In this document: one piece after another, positions 1-9,034 of the stretch
Numbering within the stretch: the first letter of the stretch is position 1
How the letters are laid out: each line of letters starts with the position of its first letter
Program-made: the position numbers and the translations under genes
NCBI GenBank assembly: GCA_965228905.1
Contig: CBDDII010000002.1
Coordinates: 620,001-684,000, forward strand
Origin: CALKXV01 sp965228905
GTDB lineage: Bacteria > Pseudomonadota > Alphaproteobacteria > Rhodobacterales > Rhodobacteraceae
Reading direction: 5' to 3'
DNA length: 64,000 nt
Notes under the pieces: generated by a model
Told to the model about the DNA's origin: nothing
What the model saw: the letters and a program-made list of their open reading frames with translations, nothing else
Database searches by the model: none

Positions 1-27
1 GCGGCGGAAAAACGGTTTTGCAGCCAT
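1..27 (-). CDS. rpsR: 30S ribosomal protein S18 (partial, N-terminus only)
   Basis: Only the first nine codons lie in the window; the gene runs off the left edge on the minus strand. The visible N-terminus reads MAAKPFFRR, the usual beginning of alphaproteobacterial S18. It follows rpsF three bases downstream, the standard S6-S18 order, and a Shine-Dalgarno-like AAGGAG lies inside the end of rpsF. The identification rests on this short N-terminus plus the neighbour. Confidence 0.85.
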
Positions 28-30
28 GGG

Positions 31-417
31 TTAGCTCCTTTCACGCTGAGGGCGGTCACCACGGTCGCCGCCGCGGGGGCCACGATCACGGTCGTCACGC
101 TTTTGCATCTGGATCGAGGGGCCTTCCTCGTGCTCGTCGACCTTGATGGTCAACACGCGCATCACGTCGTCATGCAGGCGCATGAGGCGTTCCATTTCCT
201 GAATGGCCGGTGCCGGTGCATCGGTTTTCAGGAAGGCATAGTGGCCCTTGCGGTTCTTGTTGATCTTGTAGGCCATCGTCTTGACGCCCCAGTACTCGCT
301 CTCAACGAGTTTGCCTTCGTTGTCCGAAAGCACGGTGCCAAAATGTTCGATGAGGCCTTCTGCTTGCGCGTTGGACAGGTCCTGACGCGCAATCATCACA
401 TGCTCGTAAAGAGGCAT
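31..417 (-). CDS. rpsF: 30S ribosomal protein S6
   Basis: Small-subunit protein that binds 16S rRNA together with S18. The 128-residue product begins MPLYEHVMIARQDLS and carries the S6 core (ESEYWGVKTMAYKI, then NRKGHYAFLKTDAP). The C-terminus, after about residue 105, is a charged Arg/Asp/Gly-rich tail as in many alphaproteobacterial S6 proteins. The ATG at 417 is chosen because S6 homology starts there; upstream in-frame residues look non-coding. It is co-transcribed with rpsR. A promoter-like sequence lies about 100 bases upstream, leaving a leader in which S6:S18 autoregulation is possible, though I did not resolve the structure. Confidence 0.97.
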   Translation of the reverse strand: MPLYEHVMIARQDLSNAQAEGLIEHFGTVLSDNEGKLVESEYWGVKTMAYKINKNRKGHYAFLKTDAPAPAIQEMERLMRLHDDVMRVLTIKVDEHEEGPSIQMQKRDDRDRGPRGGDRGDRPQRERS

Positions 418-520
418 GATCTCTCCAGTTCTGTTCAGGGCGCACTTCAAAGGACAGGGTTCTTGCCGCGTCTGTCCACGAGAGGATGCGCCGGTCAATC
501 GTTTCGCGGCGAACGGGTGG

Positions 521-548
521 CTTATACAGATGTCTCTATTTAGATCAA
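521..548 (-). promoter_or_regulatory. Candidate sigma-70 promoter for rpsF-rpsR
   Basis: On the minus strand TTGATC (548-543) is followed after 16 bases by TATAAG (526-521), a fair match to -35 and -10 elements. It points toward rpsF and would give a leader of roughly 100 nt. No start-site data can be seen, so this is pattern matching only. Confidence 0.45.
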
Positions 549-614
549 CCCCGTCTTATTCTGGCCTTTTTTGCTTTCTAGAACAGGCCGAAAGAGGGCC
601 ATGTTGAAGGCGGT

Positions 615-1208
615 ATGAGCACGCTGCGACCCACATCACGACATGAGGCGACAGAGCCTTTGCTGGAGCAGATCGAAATGCCCTGGGGGTTTCGGCTGCG
701 TCCTGCCGACATGCAGGAAAGTGCGAGCGATTTCATCATCGAATGGGGGCTGACGCTTTTGGGTGCGGCTTTCGTTCTGGCGGCTTTCGCGCAGTGGCTT
801 TTGCCGGGGGCGATCTTTTCCGGCGATGCGCTGATGCTGAAGTTCATCCTGACCTGTGTTCTGGGGCTTCTGGGCGGCCTTTGCTTCAGCGTTTCGGCGC
901 GTGGGTTCCGGCCCGAGGTCCAGGTGGACCGGGTGCGCCAGGAAATCCGTTTTGTGTCGCGCAATCCGCGCGGTCGGGGGCAGATCCTTGCGACGGTGGA
1001 TTTGCACCAGATCATCGGCGTCGGGATCACGCGGTCGATGACGACGGGGGATTGTCATTGCCTGATCTACCTGATCGACGGCAAGAAACCCCTGCGCCTG
1101 GCCACGGGGATCGAAAGCGAAATTCGCGCGATCCGCGAGAAGATGGACAATTACGTCACACCCCCGGCCGAGCGTCTGGCGGCGAAGATGGCCAGAAGCG
1201 CGGCCTGA
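615..1208 (+). CDS. Small inner-membrane protein, function unknown
   Basis: The 197-residue product has two adjacent hydrophobic stretches at about residues 46-66 and 72-95, joined by a short loop, which suggests a helical hairpin in the membrane. A soluble C-terminal part follows and ends in a basic amphipathic tail (PPAERLAAKMARSAA). A Shine-Dalgarno-like GAAGGCGG precedes the ATG. No family motif is recognised. It stands alone, transcribed away from rpsF, and could share that divergent control region. Coding status is well supported by codon usage and the ribosome site; function is not assigned. Confidence 0.7.
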   Translation: MSTLRPTSRHEATEPLLEQIEMPWGFRLRPADMQESASDFIIEWGLTLLGAAFVLAAFAQWLLPGAIFSGDALMLKFILTCVLGLLGGLCFSVSARGFRPEVQVDRVRQEIRFVSRNPRGRGQILATVDLHQIIGVGITRSMTTGDCHCLIYLIDGKKPLRLATGIESEIRAIREKMDNYVTPPAERLAAKMARSAA

Positions 1209-1548
1209 AACCCAAACATCCCTAAAGGTGTAATGCCGTCGCAAACCTGTCGGTTTGTGGCGCCGATTTGCCGGTTTACGCCTGTTCCGCTATGGTGCGC
1301 ACATTAGGGTGGTTGCCAATAAAACCGTTTGTGTGCGTCAGACGCCGGACAAGAAAATCAAGAACATCCTGGCATTCCAGCAGTCGCGCACGCTGACCGA
1401 ACACGCTGGAGCAAGGGGACAGATACTCAAGAAAAGCCAAGACGAGTTCACGTCTAGCGGGGAGCGATACGCAGTTCCCTGCTTTGGGCCAGAGGGTTCA
1501 AGGGCGTGATGTCTCAAGAAAAATCAAAGGAAAAGAGGGGGGCCGTGG
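1209..1548. other. Intergenic region upstream of the BCCT transporter
   Basis: About 340 bases without a convincing gene. A short hairpin (CAAACC, loop TGTC, GGTTTG) lies at 1242-1257 without a T-run, so it is not a classic terminator. A purine-rich stretch (AAAGGAAAAGAGGGG) near 1525-1541 probably serves as ribosome binding region for the next gene. An open frame at 1255-1509 resembles nothing and lacks a start signal. Confidence 0.5.
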
Positions 1549-3198
1549 ATGGCCGATGAAACGACAAACCAGGGTATCCCGGAGCCGGAAGGGGCTGCGG
1601 ATATCATTCAGACCGACTATGAGATCGGTCAGGACAATATCAACACCAATGTGGGACCGTTCGGGCTGGATATTCACAACCCGGTCTTCCTTGTTTCGGG
1701 GCTCGCCGTCGTTGCTTTCGTCTTCGGCGCGTTGATCTTCCCGGAAGGGGCCAGCAGCTTTTTTGGCTGGCTGCGTCCTGCGCTGACCAGCACGTTTGAC
1801 TGGTTCTTCCTGCTGGCCGCCAATATCTTCGTCATCTTCTGTCTTTTGCTGATCGTGACGCCCATGGGCAGCGTTCGGCTTGGCGGGGCAGAGGCAAAGC
1901 CCGATTACGGCTATCCCGGCTGGTTCGCGATGCTTTTCGCCGCCGGCATGGGCATCGGGCTGATGTTCTTTGGCGTGCTTGAGCCGGCCTATTACTTTGG
2001 CACACCCTGGGGCGACGAGCCGCTTGGCGTGGTACGGCCCTTCACCGAAGACGGGGCGCTGATTGCCGAGAACGTCGACGAAGCGCGCCGGATGGCGTTG
2101 GCCGCAACGTCTTACCACTGGGCGCTTCACCCCTGGGCGATCTATGCCATTGTGGCGCTGGCGTTGGCCTTGTTCAGCTATAACAAAGGCTTGCCGCTTT
2201 CGATCCGCTCGGCTTTTTATCCAATTCTGGGCGAAAAGGTCTGGGGTTGGTGGGGCCACATCATCGACATCCTGGCGGTTTTTGCGACGCTTTTCGGCCT
2301 TGCGACCTCGCTTGGGATCGGTGCGCAGCAGGCGAACGCGGGGCTTGAGTTTGTCTATGGCATTCCAAGCAGCGTGACGGTGCAGGTGATCCTGATCATC
2401 ATCATCACGGCCATCGCCCTGATTTCGGTCCTGCGTGGCCTGGATGGCGGCGTGAAGGTCTTGTCCGAGATCAACATGGTGATCGCGGCCTTGCTATTGC
2501 TGTTCGTCTTCTTTGCCGCCGGGGCAGGACGGATTGCCGGTGACTTCGTGATGGGCCTTGGTGCCTATGCGCAAGAGGTGATCCCGCTGTCCAACCCCTT
2601 CGGGCGCGAGGATGACGGGTATCGCGAAGGCTGGACCGCGTTCTACTGGGCGTGGTGGATCTCCTGGTCACCCTTCGTCGGCATGTTCATTGCCCGCGTC
2701 AGCCGGGGCCGCACGGTGCGCGAATTCGTGACCTGCGTGCTGATCATCCCCAGCCTTGTCTGTGTCTTCTGGATGGCGACGTTTGGTGGCTCGGCAATTG
2801 CCGACATGGTGGCCAACCCCGAAACCAGTGCCGTGAAGGCCAATGTGATCGACGCCTACAAGCCCGAACTGTCGCTTTTTGCAATGCTTGAGGGGCTGCC
2901 TCTGACGGCGATCACCTCGACCATCGGCATCGTGCTGGTCATCGTGTTCTTCGTGACGTCGTCGGATTCCGGTTCGCTGGTGATCGACACGATCACCGCG
3001 GGCGGCAAGATTGACGCGCCGGTGCCGCAGCGGGTGTTCTGGTGTACCTTTGAGGGGCTGGTCGCAATTGCGCTTTTGCTTGGCGGCGGGTTGACCTCGC
3101 TTCAGGCGATGGTGATTTCGACCGGCTTGCCGTTCACGATCATCCTGTTGCTGATGTGCTGGGCGATCTGGAAGGGCCTGACCTCGGAACCGCGCTGA
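1549..3198 (+). CDS. BCCT family transporter (betaine/choline/carnitine type)
   Basis: Secondary transporter for quaternary ammonium compounds such as glycine betaine or choline, normally sodium- or proton-coupled and used in osmoprotection or betaine catabolism. The 549-residue protein has about twelve hydrophobic segments. It shows BCCT hallmarks: the glycine stretch AAGMGIGLMFFGVLEP, the Trp-rich substrate segment YWAWWISWSPFVGMFIARVS, and the following RGRTVREF. Length is typical of members without a long C-terminal regulatory tail, so osmotic activation as in BetP is uncertain. It is monocistronic, ending at a strong terminator. Substrate cannot be fixed from sequence. Confidence 0.93.
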   Translation: MADETTNQGIPEPEGAADIIQTDYEIGQDNINTNVGPFGLDIHNPVFLVSGLAVVAFVFGALIFPEGASSFFGWLRPALTSTFDWFFLLAANIFVIFCLLLIVTPMGSVRLGGAEAKPDYGYPGWFAMLFAAGMGIGLMFFGVLEPAYYFGTPWGDEPLGVVRPFTEDGALIAENVDEARRMALAATSYHWALHPWAIYAIVALALALFSYNKGLPLSIRSAFYPILGEKVWGWWGHIIDILAVFATLFGLATSLGIGAQQANAGLEFVYGIPSSVTVQVILIIIITAIALISVLRGLDGGVKVLSEINMVIAALLLLFVFFAAGAGRIAGDFVMGLGAYAQEVIPLSNPFGREDDGYREGWTAFYWAWWISWSPFVGMFIARVSRGRTVREFVTCVLIIPSLVCVFWMATFGGSAIADMVANPETSAVKANVIDAYKPELSLFAMLEGLPLTAITSTIGIVLVIVFFVTSSDSGSLVIDTITAGGKIDAPVPQRVFWCTFEGLVAIALLLGGGLTSLQAMVISTGLPFTIILLLMCWAIWKGLTSEPR

Positions 3199-3220
3199 GG
3201 CATCAGCCATAAAATCAAAG

Positions 3221-3249
3221 AAAGGCGCGTCCCCGTGGCGCGCCTTTTT
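3221..3249 (+). terminator. Rho-independent terminator after the BCCT gene
   Basis: Perfect 9-bp stem AAAGGCGCG (3221-3229) with CGCGCCTTT (3239-3247), 9-nt loop, followed by a T-run. It lies 23 bases after the transporter stop codon. Confidence 0.92.
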
Positions 3250-3307
3250 CTTTTGAATTGACCGTTAATGTCACGCGATTCCCCCGGTTTCGCCGTTTTT
3301 GCGGCGC

Positions 3308-3979
3308 ATGGTCTTACCCATGTTCAGAGATTCGACACCCATTTTCGAGTTCCGCGGCCCCTGGGGCGTTCCCGTGCAGATCGGCGCGTCGATCTTTCTG
3401 TTGATCCTGATCCTTGTCGATTTCTCGGCCACACCTCGCCTTGTCGCGTTTGATCTGATGTTCGTCGCGATATTGCTGGGCAGTATCTACCTGCACGAGT
3501 TGGGCCATGCCTGGGGCAACCTGATTCAAGGCATCCCCGTGCGCCGTGTCATGCTTTATGGCGGGGGCGGGTTCTGCGAACCGTCCCGGTCAGCCACCAG
3601 GTACGAGCGCGAGTTGGTCGTGGCCATGGGGCCGATCGTGAACTTGTTTCTCTGGGCGAGTGCGGGGCTGATTGCGCCGATGATCTCGGATCCCGAGATC
3701 AACTGGGTGTTCCGGACCATTGCCTGGGTCAACGGATTTTTGTTCATCCTGAACATGTTGCCGGTGCATCCGCTGGACGGGGGCAAGCTGTTCGAGTTGT
3801 TCCTGCACAGGTTCCTGCACCCACAGGTCGCAACGACGATTTCAGCGGGATTGGGGCTGGTTCTGGCGATCCTGTGGATCCCGTTGATGATCGTGATGTT
3901 CATGAACATCGGCGTGGTTCTGTTCTTTCTGCCCTCGGTGCGGCTGCATTGGGAAATGCTGAAGTACAGACGCGCTTGA
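3308..3979 (+). CDS. M50 family (site-2 protease-like) membrane metalloprotease
   Basis: Putative intramembrane zinc protease. The 223-residue protein contains HELGH (about residues 63-67) within a membrane segment, and the second M50 motif NMLPVHPLDGG (Asp near 157), which together bind the catalytic zinc. Roughly five to six hydrophobic segments are visible. No PDZ or CBS domain is present, so this is the compact, standalone form; its substrate is unknown. The start is uncertain: TTG 3299, ATG 3308 and ATG 3320 are in frame and none has a clear ribosome site. Confidence 0.85.
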   Translation: MVLPMFRDSTPIFEFRGPWGVPVQIGASIFLLILILVDFSATPRLVAFDLMFVAILLGSIYLHELGHAWGNLIQGIPVRRVMLYGGGGFCEPSRSATRYERELVVAMGPIVNLFLWASAGLIAPMISDPEINWVFRTIAWVNGFLFILNMLPVHPLDGGKLFELFLHRFLHPQVATTISAGLGLVLAILWIPLMIVMFMNIGVVLFFLPSVRLHWEMLKYRRA

Positions 3980-4011
3980 CCTTTCGCGCCGGGGCGCGTT
4001 CTCTCCGCCCC

Positions 4012-5229
4012 ATGTTGGACATCGACTTTGTACGCGGGCAGTTTCCTGCCTTTTCCGAACCATCGCTGGAGGGCCAGGCGTTCTTTGAGAACGCGGGCGG
4101 TTCCTATCCCTGCCAATTCGTGGTCGACCGGTTGATGCGGTTCTATCGCGAGCGGAAGGTGCAGCCTTATGGCCCGTTCGATGCCAGCCGCGTGGCGGGC
4201 GAAGAGATGGACGAAGCGCGAACGCGGATGGCGGCGATCCTTGGGGTCGAGCCCGACGAGTTGAGCTTCGGGCCGTCGACGACACAGAACACCTATGTCC
4301 TGGCCGAGGCGTTTCGTCAGTATCTGCCGGAGGGATCGGCCATCGTCGTGACGAACCAGGATCACGAGGCGAACTCCGGTGCGTGGCGGCGGTTGGAGGC
4401 TGCGGGCGTAGAGGTGCGAGAATGGAAGGTGGATCCGGGCACGGGGCATCTGGATCCGGGTGATCTGGCCCCCTTGCTGGACGGGGCGGCGCTGTTGTGT
4501 TTCCCCCATTGCTCGAACGTCGTGGGCGAAATCAACGATGTGGCGGCCATTACCGCGATGGCGCACGAGGCGGGCGCGGTGGTCTGCGTTGACGGGGTGT
4601 CCTATGCGCCGCACGGGTTTGTCGACGTGGGCAAGCTTGGGGCGGATATCTACCTGTTTTCCGCTTATAAAACCTATGGACCGCACCAGGGCTTGATGGT
4701 GATCCGGCGGGATCTTGGGGAAAAACTGCCGAACCAAGGGCATTACTTCAACGGCGATGCGCTTTACAAGCGGTTCACCCCGGCGGGGCCGGACCATGCG
4801 CAGATCGCGGCCTGTGCGGGCATGGCGGATTACGTCGATGCGCTTTATGCCAACCTGGGCGGTCCGCATCTGGAACCGTGCGAAAGGGGCGCTGCGGTCC
4901 ACGATGCGATGCGCGCGCGCGAAGTGTCCTTGCTGGCCCCCCTGATGGCGTTTCTGTCGTCGAAGAATTCGCTGCGTCTTCTGGGGCCGGTCGAGGCCGC
5001 AGCGCGGGCCCCCACGGTGGCCATCGAGGCGGATCGTCCGGGGGCCGAGATCGCAATGCAACTGGCGGCCCATGACATCAACGCAGGCGGCGGTGATTTC
5101 TACGCGGTGCGCCCGTTGGAGGCCATGGGGGTCGATCCCGAGAAAGGCGTTCTGCGGGTGAGTTTCACCCATTACACCAGCGAAGCCGAGGTGGAACGAC
5201 TGATCGAGGCGCTGGAGCGGGTGCTTTAG
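4012..5229 (+). CDS. Class V PLP aminotransferase (cysteine desulfurase-like)
   Basis: PLP-dependent fold-type I enzyme of 405 residues in the class V / SufS-CsdA-like group. The PLP lysine is Lys220 in SAYKTYGPHQG; VCVDGVSYAPHG supplies the aspartate that pairs with the cofactor ring. The ATG at 4012 begins MLDIDFVRGQFPAF, the expected N-terminus. No suf genes are adjacent, so a role in Fe-S assembly is not supported by context; such stand-alone homologs are often annotated cysteine desulfurase-like. It overlaps the convergent kinase gene by four bases at the 3' ends. Confidence 0.85.
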   Translation: MLDIDFVRGQFPAFSEPSLEGQAFFENAGGSYPCQFVVDRLMRFYRERKVQPYGPFDASRVAGEEMDEARTRMAAILGVEPDELSFGPSTTQNTYVLAEAFRQYLPEGSAIVVTNQDHEANSGAWRRLEAAGVEVREWKVDPGTGHLDPGDLAPLLDGAALLCFPHCSNVVGEINDVAAITAMAHEAGAVVCVDGVSYAPHGFVDVGKLGADIYLFSAYKTYGPHQGLMVIRRDLGEKLPNQGHYFNGDALYKRFTPAGPDHAQIAACAGMADYVDALYANLGGPHLEPCERGAAVHDAMRAREVSLLAPLMAFLSSKNSLRLLGPVEAAARAPTVAIEADRPGAEIAMQLAAHDINAGGGDFYAVRPLEAMGVDPEKGVLRVSFTHYTSEAEVERLIEALERVL

Positions 5230-6098
5230 CTGGCCGCTTCCCGGGCAAGGGCCAGTGCGCCGTCGAGCGGCGTGCCCTCGGCGGGGGCGAGGCGTGATTT
5301 GTGGTTCGGCATCAGCCAGTCGGCGTAGGATGGCCCGACGCCGCCGGCGAGGCAGAGGACTTCGTTGCGGCCCAGCCCGAGGGTGTCGATGGCGTTGGTC
5401 AGATAGATCGAACCGGCCTGCACGAGGGTAAGCGCGACCGGATCACCATCACCGGCGGCTTTCAGGACTTTGGGCGCAAGGGTGGCAAAGTCGCGCGGGG
5501 AGGCTGTGGCGGCAAAGGCGACGATGGCATTGGCGTCGTCGTCGAAGCTTTCCAGAGTTTTGCGCGTGAGGTCGGAGGGGGGCGTCAGCCCGTCGTGGCA
5601 CAAAAGCGTCTCGGTCAGAAGGCCGCGCCCAAGCCAGGCACCCGAGGCCTGATCCGAAAGGATCAACCCGTAACCGCCCATGAACCGTTGCTTGCCCTTT
5701 CGCGCCGCCCCGATCAGCGAGCCCGTACCGATGGCCAGAAGAATGCCGTCGCGGTCGCCAAGTGCGCCTTTCAGCGCGGTGACCTTGTCCTCGGTCACCT
5801 TGGTCGGCATGGGCAGGGCTTTGGCGATTTCATCGAACTGGTCGCGGGTCAGCGCCCCGGCAATGCCCGCGTGCGCCCGTGCCTTTGCCAGAACCGGATC
5901 GGCAAGGCCCGCCTCGTCAGCGGCCAGTTCCAGCGCTTCGCGGATGTGGCGGATCGTGGCCTCCATGTCGGAAGTCGCGTTGGCTGGCCCCGACTTGCCT
6001 TTGCCAAGGGTGTTGCCGTTGCGTTCGGTGATCGCCACACGGCAGCCCGATCCGCCGCCGTCGATGCCGATGATATGTTCGATTCTGTCTGGTGCCAT
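5226..6098 (-). CDS. BadF/BadG/BcrA/BcrD-type ATPase, N-acetylglucosamine kinase-like
   Basis: ASKHA-fold sugar kinase of 290 residues. The phosphate-1 loop IGIDGGGSGCR is at the N-terminus, the phosphate-2 segment AIGTGSLIGA in the middle, then LSDQASGAWLGRG, and the adenosine loop CLAGGVGPSY near the C-terminus. Family members phosphorylate N-acetylglucosamine or glucosamine. ATG 6098 is preferred; residues further upstream do not resemble the family. The start lies 62 bases from the divergent photolyase ATG. No sugar transporter or nag genes are nearby, so the exact substrate is inferred from the family only. Confidence 0.85.
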   Translation of the reverse strand: MAPDRIEHIIGIDGGGSGCRVAITERNGNTLGKGKSGPANATSDMEATIRHIREALELAADEAGLADPVLAKARAHAGIAGALTRDQFDEIAKALPMPTKVTEDKVTALKGALGDRDGILLAIGTGSLIGAARKGKQRFMGGYGLILSDQASGAWLGRGLLTETLLCHDGLTPPSDLTRKTLESFDDDANAIVAFAATASPRDFATLAPKVLKAAGDGDPVALTLVQAGSIYLTNAIDTLGLGRNEVLCLAGGVGPSYADWLMPNHKSRLAPAEGTPLDGALALAREAAS

Positions 6099-6160
6099 TG
6101 ATAACCTCTGCATTCCCTTTAGATCGTTCCCCAAGCGGTGTGAATGCAAGAGGTCCGCAA

Positions 6161-7576
6161 ATGTCGAAACCTGTGATCTGGTGGGTGCGCAAGGACCTGC
6201 GGTTGAGTGATAACCCGGCCCTTGTTGCGGCGGTTGAGGCAGGTGGTCCGGTGATCCCGGTGTTCATCCTGGACGAGGTTTTTGAAGGTTACGGCACTGC
6301 GCCACTCTGGCGGTTCGGGCTTGGCGTGGAAAAGCTGGCCGAGACGTTACAAAAATCTGGTTCGCGCTTGATTTGCAGGCGGGGCAGGGCGGTTGATGTC
6401 TTGCCTGCGCTCGTCGAAGAAACAGGGGCCGGGGCAATGCATTGGAGCCGCGCTTACGATCCCGATCAGGTGGAGCGGGACAAGGCCGTGAAGGCCGCGC
6501 TTCGGGACAAGGGCATCACGGCGGAAAGCCACAAGGGCCATTTGATGTTCGAGCCATGGTCGGTTGAGACCAAGGACGGCGGCTTCTACCGGGTCTATTC
6601 CCCGTTCTGGCGGGCGGTTGCGGGGCGCGATGTGCGCGAACCGGTCAAGAGGCCGGACAGCATTCCATCGCCGGAGGACTGGCCCGAGAGTGAGGATGTC
6701 AAGGATTGGGCGCTTGGTGCCGGGATGCGTCGCGGGGCGGATGTGGTGGCGCGTCATGTCTCGGTCGGGGAAAAGGCGGCCAGCGGCAAGCTGGGGGCCT
6801 TCATCGCGAAGAAGATCGGCGACTACAAGGCCCGGCGGGATTATCCGGCGGAGGAGGCGACGTCGCGCCTGTCGGAAAATCTGGCCTGGGGCGAGATCAG
6901 CCCCGCCACCTGCTGGCACGCGGCGCGGCGGGCGGTGGAAGAGGGCAAACAGGGGGCCGAGCATTTCCTCAAGGAACTTGTCTGGCGCGAGTTTGCCTAT
7001 CACCTGGTCTGGCACACGCCGCATATCCTGACCGACAATTGGCGCGAAGGCTGGGACGGTTTCCCCTGGAACGATGACGAACGTCTGGCCAGGGTGCGCC
7101 GCTGGAAACGCGGGATGACCGGTGTGCGCTTCGTCGATGCCGCCATGCGCGAGATGTATGTGACCGGGACAATGCACAACCGCGCACGGATGATCGTGGC
7201 AAGTTATCTGACAAAGCACCTGATGACCCATTGGCGCGTCGGCCAGAAATGGTTCGAGGATTGCCTGATCGACTGGGATCCCGCCTCGAACGCAATGGGG
7301 TGGCAGTGGGTGGCAGGCTCCGGCCCCGATGCCGCGCCTTATTTCCGTATCTTCAATCCGGATGGCCAGTTGGAGAAATTCGACGCCGATGGCGATTATC
7401 AGCGCCGCTGGCTGGCTGAATGTGCGACAAATCCGACAGCAACGGCGCTTTCCTATTTCGACGCTGTGCCGGAAAGCTGGGGGCTGGATGCCGGTGCGGA
7501 GTATCCCGAGCCGGTAATGAGCCTGTCCGAAGGGCGGGCGCGGGCGCTTGAGGCCTATGAAAATCGGGATTTCTGA
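6161..7576 (+). CDS. phrB: Deoxyribodipyrimidine photolyase (class I CPD photolyase)
   Basis: Light-driven repair of cyclobutane pyrimidine dimers using reduced FAD. The 471-residue protein opens with the photolyase N-terminus (VIWWVRKDLRLSDNPAL) for the antenna domain. The FAD-binding C-terminal half contains KELVWREFAYHLVWH, then MREMYVTGTMHNRARMIVAS and DWDPASNAMGWQWVAGSG, all highly conserved. Length is normal for class I enzymes. A ribosome site (AAGAGG) precedes ATG 6161. It is divergent from the kinase, with a short shared promoter region. Confidence 0.96.
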   Translation: MSKPVIWWVRKDLRLSDNPALVAAVEAGGPVIPVFILDEVFEGYGTAPLWRFGLGVEKLAETLQKSGSRLICRRGRAVDVLPALVEETGAGAMHWSRAYDPDQVERDKAVKAALRDKGITAESHKGHLMFEPWSVETKDGGFYRVYSPFWRAVAGRDVREPVKRPDSIPSPEDWPESEDVKDWALGAGMRRGADVVARHVSVGEKAASGKLGAFIAKKIGDYKARRDYPAEEATSRLSENLAWGEISPATCWHAARRAVEEGKQGAEHFLKELVWREFAYHLVWHTPHILTDNWREGWDGFPWNDDERLARVRRWKRGMTGVRFVDAAMREMYVTGTMHNRARMIVASYLTKHLMTHWRVGQKWFEDCLIDWDPASNAMGWQWVAGSGPDAAPYFRIFNPDGQLEKFDADGDYQRRWLAECATNPTATALSYFDAVPESWGLDAGAEYPEPVMSLSEGRARALEAYENRDF

Positions 7577-7645
7577 TGCGGTTCATCTTTGGGTAAGGAT
7601 GCCGGGCTAAAGACGAGGTATCAGCACTTACGACCGGGCGGCGCG

Positions 7646-9034
7646 ATGAAGTCCATTCCCGAATACCTTGTCATCCTGAACAAGTTTTTCCTGCTGAAAC
7701 GCCTCAGTATCAGGCTTGCCGTGGCCGCAGTACTGATCGCGGTCAGCCTGTTTGCGGCAGGTTCGATCCTGGAACACAGGATCGCCAGATCGGCGGCGGT
7801 GCTGCCCTTGCAGATCGGCACGCTGGAACAGACCATCGGCTATGGCGGGCTGATTCACAGTTTCAAGAACTACGTCCTGCGCCCGGACGAGGCGCAATAT
7901 GCCGACGCCGCACGGCAGGCATCAAAAGACGCGCTGGTGCTTTTCGATCAACTTGAACGAGACCTGGATGCCTTTTCGATCGACGCCCACCTTGGCGCCG
8001 CGCGAGAGGCCGTTCGCGTTTACGAAAGCCGGATTGACACGGTGGCAGAAATGCACGCCGCCGGGGCCAGTGCGCGCGAGATTGACGCCGTCGTCCGCTA
8101 CGACGATTCCCAGGCTTTGCGCGAGGTGGCGGTCTTTCGGGCCCGAATCGAAGGCGAAGTTTCCAGGCGGTTGCAGCTTTTGCAGCTTTTGGGCATCGCG
8201 ACGTTTGCCCTTTCCCTGGCGGGCGGTTCGGTGATGTTGCTGGTCGTCCTGAACGAACATCGCCTTGCCGGTATCGCCTATTCCGAAGCGCGGGAAGCGC
8301 TTGGTCGTGAAAAGGCCGGGAATGACGAATTGCGCGACTTTTCCTATGCGGTGTCGCATGATCTGAAATCGCCGATGAACACGGTCCACCGGCTGCTGCA
8401 CGAGGTGCAGGAGGGGTTGGATGGTCGGCGGCTTTCAAAGGAACAGAATGACCTTATCGGTCAATCGCTGGAGACGATCGGGCGCGCGCAGGGCCAGATC
8501 GAGGCTCTCATGTCGTTCGCGGGTCTTGTCGAAGGCGGTGCGGAGGATGATGAGGTGATCGATCTTGGCGCAGAGATTGCCTCCATCAAGGCGGATCTTA
8601 GCGCTGCTTTCGAGGAAAGCGGCGGTACTTGCGAGATTGGCGAACTTCCCGCGATCCGGGCAGGCTCTGCCCAGATCGGTATCCTTTTTCAGAACCTGAT
8701 CGAGAATGCGATCAAGTACAGAAAGCCGGATGTCGTGCCGGTCGTGCGAATCCATGCCGAGGACAGCGCGGATGGCAGGTATCTCAGCATTCACGTCACC
8801 GACAACGGGCTGGGCATCGCGGACAAACACCAGGATGCCGTCTTTGGCTTGTTCAAACGCCTGCACAGGCAGGACCAGATTCCCGGCACCGGCCTTGGCC
8901 TTTCGGTTTGCAAGCGCGTGGTACGGAACATGGGCGGCGACCTGACCGTGACGTCGGAGCCGGGCAAAGGCAGCACATTCACAGTCGTCCTGCCAAAAGA
9001 AAGGGAAGTGGAATGGTCGAAACGGGCCGCATAG
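7646..9034 (+). CDS. Membrane sensor histidine kinase
   Basis: 462-residue kinase with a first membrane segment at about residues 20-40, a periplasmic sensor of about 150 residues with no recognised domain, and a second membrane segment near 185-205. The phosphoacceptor histidine is in FSYAVSHDLKSPMN. The ATPase part shows N-box NLIENAIKYRKPD, G1 VTDNGLGIAD, F-box FGLFKRLH and G2 GTGLGLSVCKRVV. No clear HAMP domain is seen. ATG 7646 is preferred over an upstream TTG at 7589. It overlaps the next gene by 22 bases, so the two form a translationally coupled pair. Confidence 0.92.
   Translation: MKSIPEYLVILNKFFLLKRLSIRLAVAAVLIAVSLFAAGSILEHRIARSAAVLPLQIGTLEQTIGYGGLIHSFKNYVLRPDEAQYADAARQASKDALVLFDQLERDLDAFSIDAHLGAAREAVRVYESRIDTVAEMHAAGASAREIDAVVRYDDSQALREVAVFRARIEGEVSRRLQLLQLLGIATFALSLAGGSVMLLVVLNEHRLAGIAYSEAREALGREKAGNDELRDFSYAVSHDLKSPMNTVHRLLHEVQEGLDGRRLSKEQNDLIGQSLETIGRAQGQIEALMSFAGLVEGGAEDDEVIDLGAEIASIKADLSAAFEESGGTCEIGELPAIRAGSAQIGILFQNLIENAIKYRKPDVVPVVRIHAEDSADGRYLSIHVTDNGLGIADKHQDAVFGLFKRLHRQDQIPGTGLGLSVCKRVVRNMGGDLTVTSEPGKGSTFTVVLPKEREVEWSKRAA

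Noticed and set aside
1242..1257. Terminator after the small membrane protein at 615-1208
   Set aside because: Only a 6-bp stem without a following T-run.
1255..1509. 84-codon open frame upstream of the BCCT gene
   Set aside because: No start signal, no recognisable motif and poor codon pattern; it lies where a promoter is expected.
3556..5172. 538-codon frame antisense to the M50 and class V aminotransferase genes
   Set aside because: It spans two unrelated sense genes and has Arg/His-rich shadow composition.
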